Shown piece by piece: positions 36,306 through 47,534 of a stretch of 64,000 nt of DNA. How positions within the stretch are numbered: position 1 is the first letter of the stretch; each line of letters opens with the position of its first letter. The notes under the pieces were generated by a model. It saw only the letters and a list, made by a program, of their open reading frames with translations, was not told where the DNA came from and searched no databases. The stretch spans positions 55,347,245 to 55,411,244 of the forward strand of contig OZ024902.1 in the NCBI GenBank assembly GCA_964017125.1, in the 5' to 3' direction. This DNA comes from Flabesymbios commensalis. Lineage: Eukaryota; Annelida; Polychaeta; Terebellida; Flabelligeridae. A program made the translations under genes and the position numbers.

Positions 36306-37654
36306 GGGTAAAACCAAAAATTGGGGTAACTTTACATAAAATTAGTGTCCCCAGGACTTAAAAGGTCCGCATTTTGATTTAAATATAATAATATTAAAAA
36401 TAAATGGTGCAACTTCACGTTTAGGCATTACTACTTAATAATGTTTGGATTATTTGTAAAAAAAAAATATATATATGGTTTTATAAGAGCTCTATGTCAT
36501 GGAAACGTGGAAAATGGCATGTCCCCAGGGAAAATTCCACTATTTAAAACTTCACTGTAGGATACAAAATCACAATATAATTCTAACAATTACATTTCAT
36601 GGCTAGACATTGTTCACTTTAACTAATCAATGATCAAAATTCGACTTAAAATTGATATCGATATAAATAATTTTGATGAATATACATGTCCCCACATTTG
36701 CACTCTACTCCGTTACCATTATTGTAGCATACCCCATCAAGTGAATAATCATGAACTAAAATTATAGCAAGTGTAGTTTGACACACTAAAGGGCCTTATA
36801 CGAGTTTTTCACCTTGAAAGAATTAATATTGTTGAGTGACAAGTTATTCGAAACAGGTATTACCAAAAAGTTAGAAAATATACTTTTGTTTTTACTACTC
36901 CGTTCCTAGCCTTGTGGGTATAAAAATGAGTTGGGTTTTATGATTGTATGCCTACAACAGTTGCTATGGGGACTATTTGCACCCGTATGATATATTTTTG
37001 AATTATTGCCCAGATCTTTTCATTAATCCCTAGAATACTTTTAATTTTACTACTCCGTTCCACTCTACTCCGTTACCAAGAAAAAGGAACGGAGTGGTGA
37101 ATTGTCAAATTTTATGGGTTTTACAGTCATAATGATTGATGATATAGTCTTTTAAAACATGGCTCGTTGTCCCCATATTAATAGAGCACCCATTTGTGAT
37201 CGATGTTATGATAAGAAAATATACAGTTTATATTTATGTCGAGCCAAACATTTGGTAACGGAGTTGAGTATTTTTTGGCTTGGTAACGGAGTTGAAATCA
37301 AGATTTTTGTTCATCCCATCAATTTTTTTTTAAATTTTTAGCAGGTCTGATGTACGATTGTTTAGTATTATGCTCCAATAAGGATATCACGTTTAAAAGT
37401 GTGATGTCAAGCTAAACAAAGTAACAGAATTTTTTAAATGGTTTAAATTTGGTAACGGAGTAGTAAGTGGAATGCTGCAACTTTTTTAAAATGATTTTTT
37501 GAAGCAAAAAAAAAATTTCTAGCGCAGCCAGTGGCTTTTTCATGCTCTATTGGGATCAGTGCACCAAACCTATAAAGTAGTTTTCCTCCTCTTTGATGGT
37601 CACCTCACTGCCATTTTTGATGCTACAAAGTTACCCCAATTTTTGGTTTTACCC
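36306..37654. mobile_element. E4: TIR element with eight inverted CTACTCCGTTACC motifs
   Basis: Left end GGGTAAAACCAAAAATTGG and right end CCAATTTTTGGTTTTACCC continue as a TIR of about 27 bp, with ATAT on both sides (36302-36305 and 37655-37658), a 4-bp duplication. The motif CTACTCCGTTACC and variants lie at about 36704, 36894, 37049 and 37063 in + orientation and at about 37085, 37252, 37281 and 37451 in - orientation, so the arrangement is symmetric. At 1349 bp with no coding capacity it is non-autonomous. Its motif shares CTACTCC with E1. Confidence 0.8.
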
Positions 37655-37659
37655 ATATG

Positions 37660-38801
37660 CCTAAATAAGCAAATGTTTATTTTCATCTGGCTTATCAAAA
37701 GAGTATTTACATTATAATTTTGACTATTGTAGAAACATTGGCTTATTTGTTACAATGTATTTTTAATGAAGTAATAAAATTCAACAGAGAATTATATCCG
37801 CATCTCACCAGTTGGCTCTGAGATGTATTGATCGCCATCTGGTGATTATATTGAAGAATGGTTTGATTTTCATATAAATTGCCACAGCAGATAATTCTTT
37901 TGTTGTTGGGAATGAAAAGAGAGAGGCACTATAAGGTTTATACCAGAACTAGTGCATAATCTCGCGTCAGCCCTCGCGCTGCGCGCTCCTCTAGTTCTTT
38001 TGTTGGCTCATTACAGAGGTACGCTATCTAATATAACAATTTTGCAGGTAAGAGAAATGTTACCGTATCGATTTAGCTGCAGCTGATGTAGAACTAGCGC
38101 TAGTTATCAGTTGATGACCAACTGATACCAGGCCTATCACAGCTAACACGAAGCATTCAGCCGATACTGGCTAAATGTTAGGTCACCGTTTTCGCAGGCC
38201 CAACATTAGCACATAATAGGATGAACCCTGCTAAATGCCCCGTGTTTAGTGATATATGTTACCCATTCGTACCTATTTAGGCGGACTTTATCACATAGAT
38301 CACATGGTTCCTGTGATTATAGGACAGTTGATAGATTGAAATTCAAGAACTGAGCCTGATATCACATCCCGTCAAAAATGCACTAGGGCCTATTTTATTG
38401 AATAAGTGTAGGTCATTGGTAACTATTAGTCCAGGTGTATCAATCTGAAAAGCATATATAGCTGGAACAAATTCGTAACAAGCTGAAAATTTCAGTATAT
38501 TGTTGAGACAGCATAAAAAAACATCAAAAGTCATCTAAAATCCCCGTGTTATTAGTGCCCGAAATTCGGGTGATAAGGGGTAGATCTAAGTAGAACTAAT
38601 GACGGGTAATTACGTCAAAATTTGTTTTAGCACATAGGAGTCCATTACAACCATTTGTATTATGTTTTAGATCAGATTTTAATTAGAGTTAATTTTACTA
38701 TTAAATATACCCCGGAAATATGCAATTATTTCTCAGAAACATTGAATACATTTTATATCGTTTGATTAAAAAGTCATCCATGGTCCAAATCTTATTGTTA
38801 A
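37660..38801. other. Intergenic stretch
   Basis: No gene recognised. A decayed P element (about 38139-38252: CACAGCTAACACGAAGC to CCCCGTGTTTAGTG) is the only repeat seen. Confidence 0.5.
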
Positions 38802-39151
38802 AGGGACATGCCCAGGTCTAAAATCATAAAAAAATCGGTGATTTCATTTTAGCCTAATAATATGACCATATGATGTAAACATGTCCATAGACTAGGACTG
38901 CAATTTTATTTTTTGTGCTGCGCATTCACCAGTTAGGCTAGATATAGAGACGAAATCCCTGATTTCTAATTTGTCAAAAATAAGAAATACGGGAATTTCG
39001 TCTTTATATCTAGCCTAACTGGTAAGTGCGCAGCACAAAAATTTAAAACTTTGCAGTTCTAGTCTATGGACATGTTTACATCATATGGTCATATTATTAA
39101 GCTAAAATAAAATCACCGATTTTTTATGATTTTAGACCTGGGCATGTCCCT
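38802..39151. mobile_element. M1 MITE, variant with compensated ends
   Basis: TTAA at 38798-38801 and 39152-39155. Ends AGGGACATGCCCAGGTC and GACCTGGGCATGTCCCT differ from other M1 copies at the same positions on both arms. The inner CTGCGCATTCACCAGTTAGG arms are present. Confidence 0.85.
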
Positions 39152-39217
39152 TTAAATGGTGCATTGATCGATTGTATCTGATTTCCGAAAGAGATTATAC
39201 ATAGTGTTGTATTAATA

Positions 39218-39300
39218 ATGTTGAATCAATGTTGGTCCACCGTCTACGACGCTGGCCCAACATAGATCTCACATTGGGTCAAGGCCCTTTTTTTGCTGGG
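39218..39300. repeat. P-family palindrome, decayed
   Basis: TGTTGAATCAATGTTGG, centre CCACCGTCTACGACGCTGG, and a right end TTTTGCTGGGG. Confidence 0.65.
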
Positions 39301-39783
39301 GAGAAACCTACACAGTATATACAGCGGTTTTCGTTACACTCAGCTAAAAGTCGCTGCTTTCAGGCTTCTAGGGATCTACGCCGACATAATACTGTTATCG
39401 CCCACCTAAACTCTTGGAGGTGACAATTAAATTGTGTTACGCCATTTATTTCGAATCTACCTTAAAATAATAATAAATGTATATATGATTTAAAGACATT
39501 TTTTTAACCTTCTATTTTGCTCGAGAATAAAAATGACCTCATAAAAATCAGCCAGCACATGTTGATAGCGTTGATCTCAAGCATAGCCTGGTAACTAGCA
39601 GCTGTGACCATTCACAATAGTCGTCAATAGAGGACAACCATTGACTATGGTTTTCATGGAATCGCAGCTGGGTTGACACTTAGCCGTGTATGAACAGAGA
39701 CCCGTGGTTCACTGGAATTGTAGATTTTTTATTGAAGATTAATATTAATCGGACATAGTGACATGTGTTACCTAACTGACACC

Positions 39784-39898
39784 CCTGCAAACACGATGCG
39801 TTGCTCCGGTGTCGTTTTAATGTTGGGCCAGCGTCGGCGCGCAGACGGCGGGCCAACATTATTACAGCAACATTGGCTGCACATGTTTTGTGTTGGTT
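39784..39898. repeat. P-family palindrome, decayed
   Basis: CTGCAAACACGATGCGTTG to ATGTTTTGTGTTGG, with GTTGGGCCAGCGTCGGCG and CGGCGGGCCAACATT around the centre. Confidence 0.65.
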
Positions 39899-40478
39899 AA
39901 AAATCTTCCACTGATAATAACTGTTGATGGTGTTTTGATGTTTTCACGCTTGATGGCTGGCATGGTGTCGTTTGGTGTTGAGAAAGGTAAACCTGTAGGC
40001 TATCTAGAACATGCACTATTATAATAAGCACAGGGACATTGAGATCCCCTGCATAGATCCCCTGCATAGTATAAAAAGAGTCATAAAGGGTGGACGTGGA
40101 TTTGTGTATAATTGTGCAGAGTTCTCAACTACGCTATTAAACTCGCCATTTTGCAACATTTCTTTTTTTCGTATTAACACACGCCACCGGCATTAAAATC
40201 CGAATATATATTCACATTATCTCATAGAAAATGCTAAAAAATTATCGTCGGTAAACTATGAAACTTGTTACTTTTAAGCCAGAAAAAAATTATACAAGTT
40301 TCTGCGAATTGTCGCTCAGGCCGTGGCATGGTCTTGCTTCTTATCTGATTTGTACGACAATATCTGGTAACGGTAGTGGTCACCTCTATAAATCGTAATC
40401 CGGCCGACCAAGGAGATGTTCACCCATAATGTTCAAGCAAGTGTACAACAATTCATGAAGGTGATCACTATCTTGACC
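39899..40478. other. Intergenic stretch
   Basis: No gene or clear repeat recognised, up to the start of the tandem duplication. Confidence 0.5.
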
Positions 40479-40949
40479 AGATTGTCCCTGGGGTAGCCTA
40501 CTAAGCCTCAAGTTAGACTAAGGTGGAAAAATAGTCAAAAAAATGTGATAGCTGTGTGAAAATGTAAATTTATATTGGTGACAACTATTTTTGACAAAAT
40601 TGAAAATCTGGACCTCCCAGTTTTGTTCGTGCAATGATGTTAACTTCAAATGCGTTTATCTCAAAACCACACCAGGTGTAGTTACGTCGTTGTCGCATAG
40701 AACGGCGGATATAAGTGAATAAAAAGCCTTTCTCAGAGACACTGGAGGCACATACCATAGAATCTCTATGGCACATACATCCCAGGGATGCCCGTGCCTG
40801 GACCAATCACAGACATTCTTGCATTACAAGTCGATGGGTGCACTCGATTAATATTCGATTGGTGATATTTACAAAACGGATAAAATTACTCTTAATTATA
40901 GACCATTTATCTGCATGTATGCATTTAATAACAAGTGCTACTAAAATAA

Positions 40950-43660
40950 CATCCCAAGATGTCACAGCACCTTTGTTATAACTAACACATGATGATGTAA
41001 CATCCTAGGGATTTCATAGCTGCTTCTACATCCCAGGGACTTTATAGCACCTTTGAAATAGTCATCCCAGGGATGTTACAACTCGTTTTATAACTACTAG
41101 GCCTACATCCCAGGGGTGTCATAGCTCGATCATTGAAACTACTATCCAGGGATGTCACAACTTATTTGTATAACTAGGCCTACTACATACCAGGAATGTC
41201 GTAGCTCCTTCTACATCCCAGGGATGCTATAATGCCTTTGATATGACTACTACATCCCAGGGATGTCATAACTCCTTTGTTATAACTAATACATCCCAGA
41301 GATGCTATAATGCCTTTGTTATAACTACTACATCCCATGGATGCTATAATGCCTTTGTTATAACTACTACATCACAGGGATGCTATAATGCCTTTGTTAT
41401 AACTACTACATCCCAGGGATGCTATAATGCCTTTGTTATAACTACTACATCCCATGGATGCTATAATGCCTTTGTTATAACTACTACATCCCAGGGATGC
41501 CATACTTTGTTATTACTATTACATCACATGGATGCCATAACTCCTTTTTTAACTATTACATCCAAGGATGTCATAGCTCATTTGCTATAACTACCGCATC
41601 CCGGGGATGTATGATCACTTTATTATAAACAGTACATCCCAGGGATGATATAGCCGTCCACTAAATATGATAATGTAATCATGACATCCCTGGGATGTAC
41701 TAGTTTTGATAAAGTAATCCTGACATTCATGGGACGTATCAGCTATTTTAAATGAGTGATGACTTCCCTGGGATGTAATAATAATATTATAACAAACAAT
41801 CACGACATCCCTGGGACGTAATAGTTATGATAAAGTAATCATGACATCCCTGGGATGTAATGATTATCATAAAGTAATCATGACATCCCTGGGATGTAAT
41901 AGTTATGATAAAGTAATCATGACATCCCTGGGATGTAATAGTTATGATAAAGTAATCATGACATCCCTGGGATGTAATAGTTATGATAAAGTAATCATGA
42001 CATCCCTGGGATGTGATCAGCAGCCTGATATTATGAGTTATAACAAAAAATCTATGACATCCCACGGATCGATGTAGTAGTTGTAGCAAAGTAGCCCTGA
42101 CATCCCTGGGATGTAGTGGTTAAAACAAAGGAGTCATAACATCCCTGGGATGTTGTAGTTATACAATCGAGTCATGACAACCCTGGGATGTTGTAGCTAT
42201 AGCAAACGAGTCAATACATCCCAGGGATGTCATGATTTAATCTTTACAATTAATATACCCAGGGATGTCGTAATTCAATCTTCACAATTAATACATCCCA
42301 GGGATGCTGTAAGTTAATCTTCACAATTAATACATCCCAGGAATGCATCACAGGGATGTCATAATTCACTCTTCACAATCTTCACAATTAATACATCCCT
42401 GGAATGCATCCCAGGGATGTCATAATTCATTCTTCATAAACCTCACAATTAATACATCCCAGGAATGCATCCTAGGGATGTCATAATTCACTCTTCACAA
42501 TTAATACATTACAGGGATGTCATAATTCAATATTCACAATTAATACATCCCAGGGGTGTCATGATTTAATCTTTACAATTAATACATCACATGGGTGTCA
42601 TAATTCAATCTTCACAATTAATACATCCCAGGGATGTCATGATTTAATCTTTACAATTAATACATCACAGGGATGTCATAATTCACTCTTCACAATTAAT
42701 ACATCCCAGGGATGTCATGATTTAATCTTTACAATTAATACATCCCAGGGATGTCATAATTCAATCTTCACAATTAATACATCCCAGGGATGCTGTAAGT
42801 TAATCTTCACAATTAATACATCCCAGGAATGCATCCCAGGGATGTCATAATTCACTCTTCACAATCTTCACAATTAATACATCCCTGAAATGCATCCCAG
42901 GGATGTCATAATTCATTCTTCACAATCCTCACAATTAATACATCCCAGGAATGCATCCTAGGGATGTCATAATTCACTCTTCACAATTAATACATTACAG
43001 GGATGTCATAATTCAATCTTCACAATTATTACATCTCAGGGATGTCATGATTTAATCTTTACAATTAATACATCACAGGGATGTCATAATTCAATCTTCA
43101 CAATTAATACATCCCATGGATGTCATGATTTATTCTTTACAATTAATACATCACAGGGATGTCATAATTCAATCTTCACAATTAATACATCCCAGGGATG
43201 TCATGATTTATTCTTTACAATTAATACATCACAGGGATGGCATAATTCAATCTTCACAACAATACATCATATGGATGTCGTAAAACAATCTTCACAATAA
43301 TACATCCCAGTCCCATTGTAAGTTGATAATTATAATATCAATATAATACATCCCAGTGGTGGATTAATTCAATCTTCACAATTAATACATCCCAGGGGTG
43401 TCATAATTCAATCGTTACATGTCAGAAGTCAATCTTTACTTTTAGTAAATCCCAGGGATGTTGTCAGTTAATCTTCACAATCACTACATCCCAGGGAGAT
43501 CATAATCCTATATTCACAATTAATGCATCACAGGGATGTCCTTATTCAACCTTCACAATATTAATTCAACCTTCACAACATAGGGGCCTACATCATCCCA
43601 AATATGTCATGATACAACCTCACAAGTAATATACGTGCCAGGGATGTCTTAAGTTACATC
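40950..43660. repeat. CATCCCAGGGATG satellite array, copy A
   Basis: About 70 units of 37-39 bp on a conserved 13-bp near-palindrome. Left part to about 41640: CATCCCAGGGATG with spacers like CTATAATGCCTTTGTTATAA. Middle, about 41680-42200: the same core inverted (CATCCCTGGGATG) with spacers like TAATAGTTATGATAAAGTAA. Right part from about 42210: + orientation again, spacers like TCATAATTCAATCTTCACAA. In-frame translations of the array look like repeat proteins but are only its 39-bp period. Confidence 0.9.
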
Positions 43661-43677
43661 CTTGTGGCGTCTCTTAA

Positions 43678-43914
43678 CCCTTTCAATTAGCCTGAATTTC
43701 TTTCATCCACTACAAGCCGCGAATTGCTGTTGCAATTCTCGACTTGTATTGGATGAAGATGACTTGCAGCGGTTGAAAAAATAAAGAAAATCACCATGTA
43801 TTGGAAAGCCATTTTCATGGAAATTTTCATTCCAACACTTTTTGTTGTGGGGAAATTAAGGCTGTTTTCATGGATGCAAAATGATGCTTTAATGCATCAC
43901 GAGAGCTTAAAGGG
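43678..43914. mobile_element. M5 MITE inside the satellite element, copy A
   Basis: TTAA at 43674-43677 and 43915-43918. It interrupts a GGCGTCTCTTATTTAG terminal-like sequence after GGCGTCTCTTA. Same family as 35004-35244. Confidence 0.8.
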
Positions 43915-44345
43915 TTAATTAATGAGCAAGCGAATCGCCATGTGTTAGACCATGCCAGGGATGTAGGCTAACATCCTTTCGGCGTCTCTTATTTAGTGTC
44001 TCAGGTAAATAAGAGACAGCCAAAGGATGTTATACCATCACTGAATGACGGTATATCCTAAATGACTTTGAACAATAATCAATTGTGTCCTCAACATTTA
44101 ATGTAAGAGCGTATATTATAAGATCGTCTGCGATTGGCCATACAGTGGAACATCCCGGGGATGTAATATCCTTTCGGCGTCTCTTATTTAGCGTCCACCT
44201 TAAAAATATGCCTTTATAGGCTAGAACGTATGTAGCCTATATATAGATAATGGTAGGCCTACAGTCCACAACGATACTTAGCCTAATCCTTTCACCCTTA
44301 TTATTTTGGGTAGGCCTATTATTTTGAACATGTTGTTATATGGAT

Positions 44346-45130
44346 GGCATCATGCACAAGTGGGCTGACCCACATTTTGACGATTTTGATATTTTGGGTC
44401 TTTTTGAAAGCTCTTACCACAAGCTTTATCTGCCAAAAGTGCCAAATGTCTAGACCAATCACATTATGTGGTACAAGCCAAAGTTTCTTTGGGCAGGATG
44501 CTTTTTGGCGATTTTCATAGAGCACAAATGGTCTAGACTAACCCTCACTTCTGATCAAGTTAAAAAGAGTGAAATGGACGTGTCCAAGAATTTAAAGAGA
44601 AAAAACGGTTCACTGCTGAAGAAGCGAGGCGAATTTTACTCGAAATGTAAAAAATCGCACAACAACTTGAAGTACATGATAAAACGAATAACGTTACATG
44701 TATACAAATTAGGACAACAGGTAAATAAAATCAGTGACCAAATGGTCTAACCCTCAATGTGAAACTCCTAAATTTATCAAGTTGTTTCTATCAATTACAT
44801 ATATTTTCATTGTTTTTTATCATATTTCCTTAATATGTGGATGCATGTACGGAGTTCTGTCAATTTATCATGAATTAAGCAGCATAATTCTTTGAAAATC
44901 AGTGATTTATTTAAAAATTGTGGGTTAGACCAAACGAAAAAACAACATGCACAAATGCATGTTGTTTTTTATATAATTTCAATATACAGTGATGTACATC
45001 CAATGTACATAACACGTTAGGCTTTTAAAAGTTTTATCCCAGCTGCCTGATTTACCAGAAAGGTCAAAACCTTCAATGCTTGATTACTCAAAACAGCAAA
45101 AAATGGGTTGGACCAGTTGTGCATGATACC
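44346..45130. mobile_element. E6 copy b
   Basis: Ends GGCATCATGCACAAGTGGGC and GACCAGTTGTGCATGATACC form the TIR; outside, ATAT occurs on both sides with an extra GGAT/ATCC pair. GGTCTAACCC-type motifs lie near 44530, 44744, 44926 and 45106. It is in reverse orientation relative to 7944-9189. Confidence 0.65.
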
Positions 45131-45380
45131 ATCCATATATGACTTATATTAGTCCGGTGATTGACCAGGATGTGTAGGAATATACATTTTATTCTACATT
45201 ATTTATATATTATTGTATGCTTATGGTAGGTTAGAACACATACTTTTGTTTTGTGAAAAATGCGATTTGTGATCGCGCAAAACACAGCAGGTCTACAATA
45301 AAAATGTATGGTAAAGTATTTTAAATAGGGGGCCTACTCCATAGTTAATTCGTAAAAATAAATGCTGAAAACGAGCTTAT

Positions 45381-46360
45381 GGGCAATTTCACGTAAAGGG
45401 CACACAAAAAGTCTCATAGCATGTCAAAAATAAAAACCTCCCATGTATGATAATTTCACAGCTTTTGACAACGAGATGTCATTCCCCAACATCAGTTAAA
45501 TTTCCAGAGCTTAATTATGCCCATGAATGAAGATATTGACTTGTGAAATGTATGCAGTTTTTGCGTGTACTGGAGGGGACATTTGTTTAAACAATCATTA
45601 GTATCTGCTAAAATGCTAATAATGTAGGTGATTTGAAAATCCTAACCCCTAATTTTTTTAATTTTTTTATGTCGTGTTTCTAAAGGCAAGATCACTATGT
45701 GTTGTACCCGTATTTCACATGTATATAGATTTGATATTCATTTGAAATGTGACAAATGAAATTTTGCAATACACTTAAGTATGAATTGTACAGCATATAC
45801 TTCGACAGCTCAACAAATTAGTGCTCTGACATCTACTAAATATGCACATATAGCCTGAATATTATATATGACATATTTTGTACATGTGTACAGTGCTTTT
45901 TCATGGGAATCCTCTGCACAAATATATGTATGACAAACTGTACTGGAGGGGACATTGTTTTTAACGGTTGAAATAACAACATCACAAGTGCTATAAATGC
46001 ATACTTTAAATCAATAAAACATGATATGTTGCTCAACATTTCATATTCTAATTTTGCTCCAATATATCGTTATTACTCAACATTGTGTTTTCAAATTGAG
46101 CCGAAGTAGCATTATTGTATAAACTTTGCTAAAAATAAAATGATGTGTAAGTGGTTTATCACGGTTACAGGCCGCAACTATTTGTCTGCATCGTGTTAAA
46201 CACCATCAAGGAAAAACAATGGAAAACTAGATTTGCCTGAGGGGCAAAGCTTGCGTCTCCACCCGCCCCACATAGTACATTAATTATAGAGAAATACAGT
46301 GCTGTCACCAAATACCAAATTTGTATGTAAACCACATGAAAATGTGATGTCAGAATCACA
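45381..46360. mobile_element. E5 fragment: 5' 980 bp duplicated with copy A
   Basis: Starts GGGCAATTTCACGTAAAGGG after TTAT and follows the first kilobase of E5 (51723 onward), including two TACTGGAGGGGACAT motifs. It stops at the duplication breakpoint, so E5 was already present when the region duplicated. Confidence 0.8.
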
Positions 46361-46620
46361 AAAAGATTGTCCCTGGGGTAGCCTACTGAGCCTCAAGTTA
46401 GACTAAGGTGGAAAAATAGGCAAAAAAATTTGATAGCTGTGTGAAAATGTAAATTTATGTTGGTGACAACTATTTTTGACAAAATTGACAATCTGGACCT
46501 CCTAGTTTTGTTCGTGCAATGATGTTAACTTCAAATGCGTTTATCTCAAAACCACACCAGGTGTAGTTACGTCGTTGTCGCATAGAACGGCGGATATAAG
46601 TGAATAAAAAGCCTTTCTCA

Positions 46621-47300
46621 AAAGCATTGTTAACGACAGTTTAGAAACTGACCACAATATTTTTCACAAAGTCTGACAGACTAGGGCAACACGAAACTTC
46701 CTACTTGTGACGTCACAATTGATTTACGTCACATTATTATTCTATCTAACTATTTTAGTATGGTGTTCTACATCTAATACAAAGGGTCGTTAGGCCTAGG
46801 ATGTACACTCTTTCAGGTTAGGCCCACTATATGTATCGTCAGTGAAGCTAAGTAGCCTACTAGGCCCTATTTTATTGTGATAATATTAATTGAGGACGGA
46901 TCGATTGATAATAACATGAACTGTGATAATTTGGTCGAACGTCAAACTAACGAGTCTGGTAACGTTAGGCCTTAGAGACTACAGTGGTAGGTCTACCCAT
47001 GGGCCTACCCAACAAACACGAAACATTTGTAGAACATTTGTACAATATTGGGCCAACGTCGAAGACGTTTGGCCGACGTTGTAGCCTACAAATGTTAGTC
47101 TATGTGCTTGCTGGGTATGATCCACAGCCCTAAAAGTTTAATCAGCAGTTGGCCTACTATTCCTAAAAATGCTTCAAAATAATGATCGACTAAAGATGGC
47201 AGTTAGTAAAATGTCATGTTAAAAATAATTGACATGTTCAGATGTTGGTAAGGCCTAGTATATAGACTAGTCTTACTAGACAGTAGGCCTATTAAAAATA
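46621..47300. other. Segment present only in duplication copy B
   Basis: No gene recognised. TAGGCCTA octamers and one P palindrome at 47008-47115. Confidence 0.6.
47008..47115. repeat. P-family palindrome
   Basis: CCCAACAAACACGAAACATT to GTGCTTGCTGGG, centre GCCAACGTCGAAGACGTTTGG. Confidence 0.8.
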
Positions 47301-47534
47301 GGTAGGCACTAAATAAGAGACACTGGAGGCACATACCATAGAATCTCTATGGCACATACATCCCAGGGATGCCCGTGCCTGGACCAATCACAGACATTCT
47401 TGCATTACAAGTCGATGGGTGCACTCGATTAATATTCGATTGGTGATATTTACAAAACGGATAAAATTACTCTTAATTATAGACCATTTATCTGCATGTA
47501 TGCATTTAATAACAAGTGCTACTAAAATAACATC

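Larger units (their letters stand above)
40736..44199. mobile_element. Satellite-bearing TIR element, copy A (left tip lost)
   Basis: Same as the complete element at 47301-50520, but the deletion in copy A removed its first 16 or so bases. The right end ATTTAGCGTCCACC is intact at 44199 and followed by TTAAAAATA. It contains the array (40950-43660), an M5 MITE, and extra copies of the terminal sequence facing each other near 43980-44025. Confidence 0.75.
40479..46363 (+). repeat. Tandem duplication, copy A (about 5.9 kb)
   Basis: Collinear with 46364-52699. The first 257 bp (40479-40735) match 46364-46620 at equal length with few changes, and the ends (GTGATGTCAGAATCACA) match at about 46344-46360 and 52683-52699. 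The A/B junction joins CAGAATCACAAAA to AGATTGTCCCTGGGG. Copy A lacks the roughly 696 bp present at 46621-47316 of copy B. Confidence 0.85.

Noticed and set aside
41243-42089. Open frames with 13-residue repeats (TTTSQGCYNAFVI and similar) in the satellite, also at 47824-49072
   Set aside because: The 39-bp unit is a multiple of three, so stop-free frames arise by chance on both strands. No start context or non-repeat domain.
40950-43660. CRISPR-like array (palindromic repeat plus spacers)
   Set aside because: Animal DNA, spacers are themselves repeated, orientation switches, and no cas genes. It is a satellite.
40950-43660. EBF/COE binding sites (TCCCNNGGGA)
   Set aside because: The core has one central base (TCCCAGGGA), not two, so the spacing does not fit.
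40479-46620. 257-bp direct repeats (40479-40735 and 46364-46620) as terminal repeats of a large retroelement
   Set aside because: Homology continues through the whole unit on both sides; tandem duplication explains it, and there is no retroelement coding sequence between them.
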